A DNA stretch of 64,000 nt from Thalassotalea sp. ND16A (GTDB lineage Bacteria; Pseudomonadota; Gammaproteobacteria; Enterobacterales; Alteromonadaceae). The notes under the pieces were generated by a model, which was not told the origin of the DNA, did no database searches, and was given only the letters and a program-made list of their open reading frames with translations. Positions 1 through 7,178 of this stretch are shown piece after piece. The first letter of the stretch is position 1. Each line of letters opens with the position of its first letter. The translations under genes and the position numbers were made by a program. The stretch spans positions 1 to 64,000 of the forward strand of contig NZ_JQDZ01000123.1 in the NCBI RefSeq assembly GCF_000764205.1. Direction: 5' to 3'.

Positions 1-210
1 GCTGACCCAATACCAGCAATGCATACATTCAACGCCTAATACGAGATCATCTAAATAAGGTTTTAATAATTCATGAAGTGCTAATCGATCTGCTTTAATC
101 TGTTGATGTAACACCTTTTTTCCGTCATTATCTAAAATACAAACGTATAAAATGTACGCATGAAGATCGATTCCACAATAATAATTATGAGATTTGGTAT
201 AGAATTTCAT
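1..210 (-). CDS. IS110-family transposase, N-terminal part (cut by window edge)
   Basis: The reverse strand reads 70 codons from an ATG at 210-208 to the window edge without a stop. The start of the protein contains YYCGIDLHA, the first acidic residue and context of the DEDD (RuvC-like) domain of IS110/IS1111 recombinases, followed by an ILYVCILD strand and a GVECMHCWYW segment. The rest of the gene lies outside the window. IS110-family enzymes act with a structured non-coding RNA from the element. It sits against an attC-like site, as expected for the IS1111-attC group that targets cassette recombination sites. Family call is firm; subgroup is inference. Confidence 0.85.
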   Translation of the reverse strand, partial: MKFYTKSHNYYCGIDLHAYILYVCILDNDGKKVLHQQIKADRLALHELLKPYLDDLVLGVECMHCWYWVS

Positions 211-237
211 TTGAGTCTTCTCCTTTTGGTTTTGTCG

Positions 238-270
238 CCTTGAAGTCTAGTTTAAAGCTGGACTTCAAGG
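238..270. repeat. Perfect 10-bp inverted repeat in the IS leader
   Basis: CCTTGAAGTC (238-247) and GACTTCAAGG (261-270) form a perfect 10-bp stem with a 13-nt loop. An outer imperfect pair, GAGTCTTCTCC and GGAGAAGGCTC, extends it. It lies between the transposase start codon and the element end, where the IS110 branch encodes its guide (bridge) RNA. A structured RNA here is possible but unproven. Confidence 0.5.
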
Positions 271-300
271 AGAAGGCTCAATAAGTATCAAGTCACTCAA

Positions 301-377
301 GCGGGAAGATTACAGTTGGCTGTGTTTCACTGCGCTCACTATTTTAGCCAACTATAAATAGCCGCTTAAGGTTGAGT
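301..377 (+). other. attC recombination site, left part lost to the IS
   Basis: The typical arms CAGTTGGCTG and TTTTAGCCAACT are present, as is the right core GTTGAGT (371-377), which fits GTTRRRY. The R'' core expected about 20 bp before the first arm is replaced by IS sequence. Confidence 0.65.
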
Positions 378-461
378 ATTCTTTTGCTGGCCAACATAGA
401 AATGCTTTAATTGCTAGAGATATAACGGCTGAAACAGAAAGCTCCAGTTTGGACGATTTAA

Positions 462-1049
462 CTAACTTATCGAATACTCTCCGGATTATGGAATCAAGGA
501 TATCGGTACTTTGCTGCTGAGACCTTGAGCAGTTGGGCTTCATCACAAATTGATAAAGGGGTTATTACAAATCAAGCTGGGTATTACACACGTGAAGCCA
601 TATATGCAAATTTAATACTTAAAGCAAAAGAATTAGGTTTCGAAATCGTTTCATACGACCAGCATAAACCAACCAAGCTAAATACTATAGATGAACGCGA
701 AACTAATGCTGCACTAACTATCAAAGAAAAAATCTTTGATAAAGACCCTGATTCAAAAAAATGGGACATAAGTGTTTTTTGGCCAAGAACAACTTACTTG
801 AATGGGCGCCCAAGTCGGGCCTCTTTAGATAGAAAAAAATACAGCTTAGACTCAAATGACTGTAAAAACTTATATCCTTGTATGGTTGAAGTGTTTAAAT
901 TCAATCGCACAGATGAAGTTCCCTTGGATAGAGTTATAATTTCATCTAAAGAAGAGCCCAAGACAGTATTTTTATCTCAAGGAAATAATATTATTGTAAT
1001 GAGTGATAGTAATGGGAATCTGATTCGAAAAATCACCGTTCAGAATTAA
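462..1049 (+). pseudogene. Degenerate cassette gene, uncharacterised family (EreA/ChaN-like repeat?)
   Basis: The frame is open from 462 but has no ATG. The first usable start is a TTG at 525, giving 174 residues. Upstream of that start the frame still reads like protein (NQGYRYFAAETLSSWASS), continuing into GYYTREAIYANLILKAKELGF, so the true gene began earlier and the 5' part is lost or frameshifted. I recall similar segments from uncharacterised proteins related to the erythromycin-esterase/ChaN group. The central histidine-containing part of that family seems deleted here. It is the first cassette after the IS-damaged attC. Probably non-functional; the family assignment is tentative. Confidence 0.4.
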
Positions 1050-1061
1050 AAGTTATCAAGC

Positions 1062-1150
1062 TGCCAACCAAGGGCAAAATTCAGTTGGCTTTTGCTCCTT
1101 CGTCGCTTATTTTAACCAACTATTTTTAGACTCTTAGGAAGGCGTTATGA
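1062..1150 (+). other. attC site 1
   Basis: R'' TGCCAAC at 1062-1068; arms CAGTTGGCTT and TTTTAACCAACT; right core GTTATGA at 1144-1150 followed by the next cassette. Confidence 0.75.
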
Positions 1151-1159
1151 GTACTACAT

Positions 1160-1711
1160 ATGAGTATTAATCTCCGGCCACTTAACAAATATGACGCTAA
1201 TTATTCGGAGGTTATCGATCTTTATAAAGAAGCTTTTCCGGAAGCTCAACGCATATCTACATGGATTCTTAGATACAAATTGAGAAAAGGAAAAGTAGGA
1301 TTTAACATACTTTATGCACATGATGATTGGATTGGTCTCATCTATGTAACTGAATATAAAGACATTATATTTGTACAGTTTTTAGCAATAGCAGAATCTT
1401 ACCGCTCTGGTGGTTTCGGTAGCAAAGTACTAGATTCAATGAAAAATATGCACTTCGGAAAAAGAATTGTTTTAAACATTGAGGAGCTTGATAAACAAGC
1501 AAACAACAACCAGCAAAGAATAAAGCGTAAAGCTTTTTATGAGAAAAATGGGTTCTGTACTACAGGGTATATTGTGAAGGAACCCGGAGAACAACTTGAG
1601 ATGCTGATATTTGCTGGGACGATCAGCAAAGAAGAGATAGAAGCAATGTACAAGAACCTTTTTGGTCGTATCCTTGGATTCTTTTTTAGACCTAAAGTCA
1701 TAAAAATCTGA
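1160..1711 (+). CDS. GNAT-family N-acetyltransferase (cassette gene)
   Basis: A 183-residue protein whose fold order fits GNAT. It has an N-terminal substrate half, strands IGLIYVTEYKDIIFVQFLAI (residues about 55-75), then the acetyl-CoA loop SYRSGGFGSKVL (R/Q-x-x-G-x-G/A type) and the C-terminal FYEKNGF motif. The start ATG lies 10 bp after the attC core, as usual for cassettes, so ribosome recruitment is close to the junction. The gene ends just before an AGGAG that may serve a toxin-antitoxin remnant in the same cassette. The substrate cannot be predicted. Confidence 0.85.
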   Translation: MSINLRPLNKYDANYSEVIDLYKEAFPEAQRISTWILRYKLRKGKVGFNILYAHDDWIGLIYVTEYKDIIFVQFLAIAESYRSGGFGSKVLDSMKNMHFGKRIVLNIEELDKQANNNQQRIKRKAFYEKNGFCTTGYIVKEPGEQLEMLIFAGTISKEEIEAMYKNLFGRILGFFFRPKVIKI

Positions 1712-1721
1712 AGGAGCACCT

Positions 1722-1853
1722 TTGCCACGTACCTCAAAACAAGGCAATAAAGTCGATTCGTAACAGTTTGCTCGAAGTGAGCAGGCCATTAAAAACGGTA
1801 ATATATTTTCTAATGAGGAAGCCAAAGAGAAAATGAATAAATGGCTGAAGTAA
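1722..1853 (+). pseudogene. ParD/RelB-like antitoxin remnant
   Basis: A TTG at 1722, 6 bp after AGGAG (1712-1716), opens 43 codons that read PRTSKQGNKVDS, stop, then QFARSEQAIKNGNIFSNEE and a KWLK end. The TAA at 1761-1763 breaks an otherwise intact antitoxin-like frame. The end overlaps the toxin start in the ATGGCTGAAGTAA arrangement typical of toxin-antitoxin operons. Exact antitoxin family uncertain. Confidence 0.55.
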
Positions 1854-2000
1854 CATGGACAGCCCCAGCTCTTAATGATCTTATCGAGAAATTATTGCTA
1901 TCTTTGTCGAACTTTCTATAAAGTAGAGGAAAATCATACTTTTATTTTACATGTAAGGCGACAAGAGCGAGAGCTTAGAAAGTTTATTTTAAAGAGTTAA
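1841..2000 (+). pseudogene. ParE/RelE-type toxin remnant with internal deletion
   Basis: It starts MAEVTWTAPALNDLIE, the usual N-terminus of ParE toxins. About 50 codons later in family length the sequence jumps frame to CRTFYKVEENHTFILHV and RRQERELRKFIL, the usual C-terminal strands, ending at TAA 1998-2000. A deletion has removed the middle and shifted frame, so no working toxin can be made. It shares a cassette with the GNAT gene upstream and is closed by the attC at 2006-2098. Confidence 0.75.
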
Positions 2001-2005
2001 GGTAT

Positions 2006-2098
2006 GGCTAACAAGATTCTTAACAGGACAAATAACATCGTCATGGTTTTTGCAAAAGCACATGCCAATATAGTTTGCCTCTTAATGAGGCGTTAGGG
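2006..2098 (+). other. attC site 2
   Basis: R'' GGCTAAC 2006-2012, right core GTTAGGG 2092-2098 preceded by CTTAATGAGGC. The arms differ from the common type (CATCGTCATGG...), so this cassette came from a different attC lineage. Confidence 0.7.
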
Positions 2099-2112
2099 GA
2101 AATGAGGGTTAC

Positions 2113-2505
2113 ATGAGACTACTACTAATATTATCAATGTTTGCATCATCAGTACTCGCATCAAAATTTGACATAAATACTTACTCTACCTCTTTAGAAT
2201 TTGCTCAGGTTACACATGTTCTCGCTACTCAGAAGCCAGATGGCAGTTGGTGTTTTGGTACATCAGTTCGACACAATGACCAAGGCTGGGAACATTATGC
2301 AGATGGCTGGGAAGTTATAGATTTAGAGGGTAATCAACTTGGATACCGTCAACTTGTTCACCCTCACGATAATGAACAACCATTTACGCGCAGTCAGTGT
2401 AATATCAAAATTCCATCAGAAATATCTAAGGTAATAGTACGAGCCAAATGTAATAAACATGGATTTGGTGGTAAACCGTTCATCGTTGACCTAAATTCTA
2501 TTTAG
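2113..2505 (+). CDS. Secreted hypothetical protein (cassette gene)
   Basis: 130 residues with a clear signal peptide (MRLLLILSMFASSVLA, cleavage about residue 17). The mature part has one pair of cysteines (WCFG near residue 47 and SQCNIK near 96) and a third in RAKCNKHGFGG, so a disulfide in the periplasm is plausible. Many Trp/His/Gly residues suggest a small beta-rich domain. I do not recognise the family. Single-gene cassette between two attC sites, ATG 15 bp after the junction. Confidence 0.75.
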   Translation: MRLLLILSMFASSVLASKFDINTYSTSLEFAQVTHVLATQKPDGSWCFGTSVRHNDQGWEHYADGWEVIDLEGNQLGYRQLVHPHDNEQPFTRSQCNIKIPSEISKVIVRAKCNKHGFGGKPFIVDLNSI

Positions 2506-2548
2506 GTAGTGATATATTCGGTTAAGCGGCTCAATTAGGCAACTTTTC

Positions 2549-2650
2549 ACCTAACAAGAAAACACACAAGGACACGTAACAGTTGGCTACGTTTCGCTTC
2601 GCTCATAATTTTAGCCAACCATTACTTAGTCTGTTATTTGGGCGCTAGGC
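2549..2650 (+). other. attC site 3
   Basis: R'' ACCTAAC 2549-2555; arms CAGTTGGCTACG and TTTTAGCCAACC; right core is the variant GCTAGGC 2644-2650 instead of GTTAGGC. Confidence 0.75.
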
Positions 2651-2659
2651 ATAGATTAA

Positions 2660-3052
2660 ATGGAAATCAGTGTAAATTTCAAATCAGACCTATTCCATCC
2701 GCATCTTCCGGATGAAGCGCAAGTGAATCCTGGAGTGCATGGAGCTGAGTTAGCTTGGTGGCTCGGGAAAGAACTTGCTGCTAGAGACGTTGTCACGTCA
2801 TATCCTGAATCGGAAGATTGGGGTTGGTTTATTGAGTATATTATTGATGATAATGTATATTCAGTTTGTTGTGGAAATGTAGAAAATAGAAGAAATGAAT
2901 GGCATATATATTTAGATCCACATGCTAAAAGCTTGTTTGGGCGAAACAAAGCCAAAATGGAGCATGCCAACGTACTTATTTCCACTTTAAAAGAGCTGTT
3001 AAATGAAACAAAAGAAATCACAAATATTGAGTGGAACGGTGTAGGTGCCTAA
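2660..3052 (+). CDS. Hypothetical cytosolic protein (cassette gene)
   Basis: 130 residues, no signal peptide or membrane segment. The sequence has a conserved-looking core ELAWWLGKEL (residues 30-39), YPESEDWGWFIEY (48-60) and VYSVCCGN (67-74), suggesting an alpha/beta domain of about 120 residues. The stop codon overlaps the R'' core of the following attC. I know similar sequences only as uncharacterised proteins, so no function is offered. Confidence 0.7.
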   Translation: MEISVNFKSDLFHPHLPDEAQVNPGVHGAELAWWLGKELAARDVVTSYPESEDWGWFIEYIIDDNVYSVCCGNVENRRNEWHIYLDPHAKSLFGRNKAKMEHANVLISTLKELLNETKEITNIEWNGVGA

Positions 3053-3132
3053 CAAGTAAGAAAAACAAGGGCTTAAAACAGTTTACTGTTTTTCGCATCT
3101 CAAATTTTTTGCCTCTTAATGAGCCGTTATAG
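3047..3132 (+). other. attC site 4
   Basis: R'' GCCTAAC 3047-3053 (overlapping the stop of the gene), arms AACAGTTTACTG, right part TTTGCCTCTTAATGAGCC and core GTTATAG 3126-3132. Confidence 0.7.
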
Positions 3133-3234
3133 CGTACTTCAGGTTTCAAGCTTAAAATTTGATGTAATGTACTCGCTAAGTTAAACGAGAGCGATTATTA
3201 TGTAACGCAGACTAATTTTTAGAAGTGGTAATGT

Positions 3235-3570
3235 ATGTCTTTTCCTCCTTGCCCAAGTTGTAAATCTGAATTCGTTTACCAAGATCAAAATCACTTAATT
3301 TGCCCTGAGTGTGCACATGAGTGGAATCCGTCGGAAATTCTTTCCGAACAAGCTTTAACGATTAAAGATGCCAACGGCACGCTACTAGATGAAGGTGATA
3401 AGGTCACGTTAGCTAAAGATCTCAAAGTAAAGGGCGGCTCTCAAGTACTCAAGATTGGTACAAAAGCAGTTATTAAGCGAATTGTCGACGGAAAGGATCA
3501 CCAATTAGATTGCAAAGTTAACGGTGCGGGCGAAATGATGGTGACGGCCAAATTTGTGAAAAAAGCCTGA
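3235..3570 (+). CDS. yjdM: YjdM/PhnA-family zinc-ribbon protein
   Basis: 111 residues, the family's usual length. N-terminal zinc ribbon with CPSC (residues 6-9) and CPEC (25-28), then the PhnA domain with the typical GDKVTLAKDLKVKGGS and LKIGTKAVIKRI segments. The old name PhnA (alkylphosphonate uptake) is not supported by function; the role of the family is unknown. It has its own attC and is the only gene of the cassette, with about 100 bp of leader that could hold a promoter. The family call is firm. Confidence 0.92.
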   Translation: MSFPPCPSCKSEFVYQDQNHLICPECAHEWNPSEILSEQALTIKDANGTLLDEGDKVTLAKDLKVKGGSQVLKIGTKAVIKRIVDGKDHQLDCKVNGAGEMMVTAKFVKKA

Positions 3571-3588
3571 GTAAGGCTTAGCCCTGCG

Positions 3589-3690
3589 CTATAACAAACC
3601 AATTAAAACGGGACTGCTAACAGCTTGCTCGGTTCCGCTACGCGACACATTTTAGCAAGCCATTATCAGTCCCTTATTCGGACGTTATGA
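3589..3690 (+). other. attC site 5
   Basis: R'' CTATAAC 3589-3595; arms GCTTGCTCGG and TTTTAGCAAGCC; right core GTTATGA 3684-3690. The stop region just before holds a small stem AAGCCT/AGGCTT without a T run. Confidence 0.75.
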
Positions 3691-3699
3691 GTAAATCAA

Positions 3700-4065
3700 A
3701 TGAATAGAGTTATCATTTTATTGTTAGTTATGGGCTTATTTGGTTGTAGTAAGTCACTAGATATTCAGTTAGAACCTGAAGTGCACATGTTTCTTAGCAA
3801 TGATACCAAGCAGAAGATACCTATTACTCAGAAAGATGAAGTCTATGTGGTTCTCAACGAATGGCTACATGAGAACAAGGACGGTTGGTATGCCACTTCT
3901 GGTCGTTACCCTGGTGGCGTCTACGTTAAATCTGGCAACTATGGTATTCAAGTTACTGAGTCAAAAGTTGTTATTTACTCAACCGTAACTAATGATCCAA
4001 AAGCCATCTATATCCAAGAAATTAACAAAGGTGAGTTAAGTGCAATATTAAATTTTGCTAAATAA
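3700..4065 (+). CDS. Hypothetical lipoprotein (cassette gene)
   Basis: 121 residues with a lipoprotein signal: hydrophobic VIILLLVMGLFG followed by Cys16 in the lipobox (LFGC). The mature part is about 105 residues, with YATSGRYPGGVYVKSGNYGIQV suggesting beta structure, and is probably membrane-anchored in the envelope. Family not recognised. ATG lies 10 bp after the attC core. Confidence 0.75.
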   Translation: MNRVIILLLVMGLFGCSKSLDIQLEPEVHMFLSNDTKQKIPITQKDEVYVVLNEWLHENKDGWYATSGRYPGGVYVKSGNYGIQVTESKVVIYSTVTNDPKAIYIQEINKGELSAILNFAK

Positions 4066-4067
4066 AC

Positions 4068-4165
4068 TCATAACCGGCTGTTTAAATGGGAAAAATACAG
4101 TAGGTTGTTTTCGCTCCGCTCAATATTTTAGCCAACTGTTTTCGCCGATTCGCAATAATTAAGAG
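4068..4165 (+). other. attC site 6 (right core degenerate)
   Basis: R'' TCATAAC 4068-4074; arms CAGTAGGTTG and TTTTAGCCAACT. The expected GTTA core is replaced by AATAATTAAGAG, so this site may no longer recombine. Confidence 0.6.
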
Positions 4166-4170
4166 TATCG

Positions 4171-4645
4171 ATGAATATCAGCTTTAGAAAAAGCCACACT
4201 TAAAGACTCTGAAATAATAGGCTCGTTGGTGGTAGAACTTACAACTGAAATTTGTGAGTTAACAAAAGCACAGCATTTTGATATTGATCTCAATGGTACA
4301 ATTCAACGCTGTCATGAACTAATTAGGAATGGCCACTATTCAGCAATTATTGGAGTCTGTGACAATAACCCGATTGCTGTAGTTACGCTCACAGAAACAT
4401 ACGCATTATACGCAGGTGGCAAAATTGGTGTAATTCAAGAATTTTATGTTTCTCCTGATTTAAGAGCTTCTGGTGTAGGTTCAATGTTAATTGAGCAGGT
4501 GCAAGGCTATGGAAAGAAACAAAATTGGTCATGTATTGAATTATGTACTCCGCCTTTACCTGAGTTCGAGCGTACATTGAAGTTTTACCAAAAAAACGGT
4601 TTAATTCCTGTTGGAGGTCGTAAAATGAGGCAGTCATTGGTGTAA
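4171..4645 (+). pseudogene. GNAT-family N-acetyltransferase with an apparent +1 frameshift
   Basis: The open frame begins only at a TTG (4226), but the frame upstream completes a textbook GNAT N-terminus if one A of the five at 4188-4192 is removed: MNISFRKATLKDSEIIG joined to SLVVELTTEI. The ATG at 4171 is then the natural start. The remaining protein has the catalytic-core strands and the acetyl-CoA loop SPDLRASGVGSMLIEQ, then RTLKFYQKNGL. Either the gene is broken, it is made shortened from TTG 4226, or the base is a sequencing error. The CoA-binding half is intact either way. Confidence 0.7.
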
Positions 4646-4650
4646 ATAAT

Positions 4651-4749
4651 TGCTAGCAAGGTATTCAAACGGACAAAATGCAGTTGGTTGTTTTCACTCC
4701 GTTCAACATTATAACCAACTACATATAGTCGCTTAATGTGGCGTTAGGC
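4651..4749 (+). other. attC site 7
   Basis: R'' TGCTAGC 4651-4657; arms CAGTTGGTTG and TATAACCAACT; right part CGCTTAATGTGGC and core GTTAGGC 4743-4749. Confidence 0.8.
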
Positions 4750-4769
4750 AGACATAAAAAGGATCGCCA

Positions 4770-5399
4770 ATGTATCGGAATTTTTTAATCTCAATCTTTA
4801 TTCTTTTATCTTTCAACAGCACCGTTCATGCGGTCGAGTTTACGGAAGGTGATTACTATATAGAAATTGAAGGGGACGCTACTAAAAGCAAAGAAATCAC
4901 TGAGTTTTTTTCCTTTTTTTGTCCTCACTGTTTCAAACAAGAACCTCTAATGAAAGAGTTAATTGCATCTTTACCTGCTGATGCAACCTTTAAGAAAAAT
5001 CATGTTGACAGTATGCCGGGACAAAACATCGAAATCGAACAAGCGTTAACTAAAGCTTTAATTACAGCTGATATTTTAAAAGTGAAAGAAAAAATTGTTG
5101 CTGCCATATTTCAGTACATACACAGTGACAAAGCCAAATTTAATGACGAAAAAGAGATTAAAAATCTATTTCTAATTAATGGTGTGGACGGTGATCAATT
5201 TGATAAGACATTTGCGAGTTTTTCTGTAAATACCCAATTTAAGAAAATGCAAAAGAAAACCAAAGCACTGCGTCAACAAGGTATAGGTAGTGTTCCTACA
5301 CTCATAATAAATGGTAAATACAAACCTGTCACAGGTAAAATTAAAAGCATGGACGAGTACAAAAAACTTATCTCATATTTATTAAATAAACCGGCATAG
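4770..5399 (+). CDS. DsbA-family periplasmic thiol:disulfide oxidoreductase
   Basis: 209 residues with signal peptide (cleavage after about residue 21). The active site CPHC is at residues 51-54 (FFCPHCF), followed by the DsbA helical insert and the cis-proline loop GSVPTLIINGKY near residue 175, so both catalytic elements are present. It should oxidise cysteine pairs in exported proteins together with DsbB, which is not in the window. AAAAGGA upstream of the ATG is a good ribosome site. It is carried as a cassette, unusual for a housekeeping-type fold. The name dsbA is avoided because a chromosomal copy probably exists elsewhere. Confidence 0.88.
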   Translation: MYRNFLISIFILLSFNSTVHAVEFTEGDYYIEIEGDATKSKEITEFFSFFCPHCFKQEPLMKELIASLPADATFKKNHVDSMPGQNIEIEQALTKALITADILKVKEKIVAAIFQYIHSDKAKFNDEKEIKNLFLINGVDGDQFDKTFASFSVNTQFKKMQKKTKALRQQGIGSVPTLIINGKYKPVTGKIKSMDEYKKLISYLLNKPA

Positions 5400-5413
5400 T
5401 TTGCTGTAAGTAT

Positions 5414-5513
5414 GCCTAATAAGGCACTCAATACTTACAGGTTACGCTTGCTCGTTGCCACGTTGTTCCACATTTTAGCACACATTACTTAGCTCCTTAG
5501 TGGGGCGTTAGAC
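5414..5513 (+). other. attC site 8
   Basis: R'' GCCTAAT 5414-5420; arms differ from the common type (GCTTGCTCG / TTTTAGCACAC); right core GTTAGAC 5507-5513. Confidence 0.7.
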
Positions 5514-5531
5514 ATCACGGGGTATCGCGGC

Positions 5532-6065
5532 ATGATTGAAGCAAGTTGTCACTGTGGCAATGTAAACTTTGAGGCCAGGCGCAGTATGATAAAAAAACTT
5601 GATAATTCGAATGAAGAAGTCGCAAGTCAAATTTTCACTATATTTCAAAATTCTTATAAAATTGAAGCTCAACTTATAGGTGTTCTTGATTTTCCTCCAC
5701 TATTGCGAAGCGCTACAGATATAGAAAATTCAAAAACACTGTTTTATGGCTTTAGTGAAAATGAATGTCTCGCAGCAATTATAGAGATTGTGATAGAAGA
5801 TAAGCACTTAGATATTTGTAGCTTAACTGTTGACCCGAATTATTTTAGGAAAGGTATCGCAAACAAATTAATAAGCTATGTTCTGGGGATAATTGATTTT
5901 TCAGAAGCTATTGTAGAAACAGCGGTAGTAAATATACCAGCAATAAATTTATACAAGAAACATGGTTTTGTTGAATTTAAAAGATGGACTCCATCGCATG
6001 GCATTCAAAAACTAGCAATGTCGGTTAATACGCTCTCTAAAAAGCAAATTAAGCTGGACGTATAA
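5532..6065 (+). CDS. GNAT acetyltransferase fused to a short GFA-protein leader
   Basis: Residues 1-15 read MIEASCHCGNVNFEA, the N-terminus of glutathione-dependent formaldehyde-activating (GFA/CENP-V) proteins including the first zinc CxC. From Met19 (ATG 5586) the protein is a GNAT: strands LFYGFSENECLAAIIEIVI, loop DPNYFRKGIANKLI and end NLYKKHGFVEF. The zinc domain cannot fold from 15 residues. The junction GAGGCCAGGCGCAGT resembles an attC right core, suggesting a cassette joined into a GFA gene. Either Met1 or Met19 may be used; the GNAT call is solid, the fusion is what the sequence shows. Confidence 0.8.
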   Translation: MIEASCHCGNVNFEARRSMIKKLDNSNEEVASQIFTIFQNSYKIEAQLIGVLDFPPLLRSATDIENSKTLFYGFSENECLAAIIEIVIEDKHLDICSLTVDPNYFRKGIANKLISYVLGIIDFSEAIVETAVVNIPAINLYKKHGFVEFKRWTPSHGIQKLAMSVNTLSKKQIKLDV

Positions 6066-6146
6066 CCGTCGGCCGTCGTTCGTGCCTCAATATTTTAACC
6101 AACTAAGTTTTACCCTTAACTCTGCCGCAGTTCTTGAGCGTTAGCG
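6060..6146 (+). other. attC site 9 (shortened)
   Basis: R'' GTATAAC 6060-6066 overlaps the stop codon. The left arm is damaged; the right arm TTTTAACCAACT and core GTTAGCG 6140-6146 are kept. Confidence 0.6.
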
Positions 6147-6193
6147 CTATATTGACTACAATAACTCACTTTTTATTTAATCCAGGCACTAAC

Positions 6194-6442
6194 ATGAACG
6201 ATACTAAATCGCTACCAGCTTTACCGGATCGCCTTTCGGGTAATCCCCGTAGCCCACATCATGTGGCAGAAATTTTCGAGCACAATATTGGTATTCGGCT
6301 GAACGGCAAAGAGCGTACCGATGTGGAGGAATATTGCATCAGTGAAGGTTGGGTAAAAATTCCTGCTCCTAAGGCGTTGGATCGTCGAGGTCAACCGCTT
6401 CTAATAACGCTAAAAGGAACGGTTGAAGCCTTTTATCGTTAA
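6194..6442 (+). CDS. DUF3297-family protein
   Basis: 82 residues from ATG 6194. A longer TTG reading from 6134 exists, but the family starts at MNDTKSLPALPDRLS. Signature segments are NPRSPHH, IGIRLNGKERTDVEEYCISE and a C-terminal LKGTVEAFY. The family is common as a stand-alone small protein in proteobacteria; its function is unknown. Here it rides in an integron cassette. No signal peptide, so cytosolic. Confidence 0.88.
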   Translation: MNDTKSLPALPDRLSGNPRSPHHVAEIFEHNIGIRLNGKERTDVEEYCISEGWVKIPAPKALDRRGQPLLITLKGTVEAFYR

Positions 6443-6482
6443 GTCGTTTGGCTCTTCTGGTTTTCACTTTGGGGGAGTCGGC

Positions 6483-6574
6483 ATATAACAAATTATTTAA
6501 AGGGACAAAAAACAGTTGGCTTCCCTTTTTCGTCACTAATTTTAGCCAGCTAATTAATTAACTGAGCGCTTTGC
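6483..6574 (+). other. attC site 10 (right core degenerate)
   Basis: R'' ATATAAC 6483-6489; arms CAGTTGGCTTCC and TTTTAGCCAGCT; right core reads GCTTTGC 6568-6574 in place of GTTRRRY. Confidence 0.6.
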
Positions 6575-6605
6575 TCTATAACAATAAAAAATCAAGGGAT
6601 AATTA

Positions 6606-7076
6606 ATGAAAACAGCATTACTAGCAACCATAATCGCAACGACTTTATTAGCCGGTTGTTCTTCAGTTCCAATGGAATCAAAAGAAACAACCGATCTGGC
6701 TAAAGAGTTTAATGCTCCATCCAAAGATACCGCTGGTATTTATGTATACCGTAAGGATACTTTTGTTGGTGCAGCTCTTAAAAAAGATGTGTGGATTGGT
6801 AAAGATTGTGTTGGTGAAACAGCTAAAGGGGTTTTCTTTTATAAAGAAGTGCCTGCAAACGAAAAGCTTGAGGTATCAACCGAGTCTGAATTTTCTCCTA
6901 ATACGCTCACTATTAACGCAAAAAGTGGAGAGTTATATTTTGTTGAGCAATTTATAAAAATGGGAGCTTTTGTCGGAGGGGCAGACCTTGAGCTAGCTCA
7001 TGCGGAATCTGGTAAATCAGAGGTTCTAAGGTTAGGTATGGCTAAAGGCGGTAACTGTAGCTCTGTATTACAATAA
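6606..7076 (+). CDS. DUF2846-like lipoprotein (cassette gene)
   Basis: 156 residues. Lipoprotein signal with LLAGCSS (Cys18). The mature part has the IYVYRKDTFVGAALKKDVWIG opening, a Cys in KDCVGE and a Cys near the C-terminus (GNCSS). It resembles DUF2846 lipoproteins (carboxypeptidase-regulatory-like beta fold), which typically carry the YVYR opening. Probably anchored in the envelope. AAGGGAT upstream of the ATG is a fair ribosome site. Confidence 0.75.
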   Translation: MKTALLATIIATTLLAGCSSVPMESKETTDLAKEFNAPSKDTAGIYVYRKDTFVGAALKKDVWIGKDCVGETAKGVFFYKEVPANEKLEVSTESEFSPNTLTINAKSGELYFVEQFIKMGAFVGGADLELAHAESGKSEVLRLGMAKGGNCSSVLQ

Positions 7077-7078
7077 TT

Positions 7079-7140
7079 GCCTAACAAGAGGTTATGCGAC
7101 AATAGTTAACTTTTAACTGTTGTCGCATCCCACATCACAC
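7079..7140 (+). other. attC site 11, left half with long hairpin
   Basis: R'' GCCTAAC 7079-7085 is followed by a 16-bp inverted repeat with one mismatch (7094-7109 and 7113-7128; ATGCGACAA...TTGTCGCAT) and a 3-nt loop. No proper right core follows directly. Confidence 0.55.
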
Positions 7141-7178
7141 CGTCTCTGAGCAGAGGATTCAAGATTAAAATCATCTTC

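Larger units (their letters stand above)
1..300 (-). mobile_element. Right-hand end of an IS110-family element inserted in an attC site
   Basis: The transposase start is followed, moving away from the gene, by about 90 bp of non-coding DNA that has no place in a cassette. The attC homology resumes near 301 with its left part (R'') missing. The exact element end cannot be fixed from this sequence alone because the other end lies outside the window. Confidence 0.6.

Noticed and set aside
238-270. Possible intrinsic terminator in the IS leader
   Set aside because: The stem is perfect but no T run follows on either strand.
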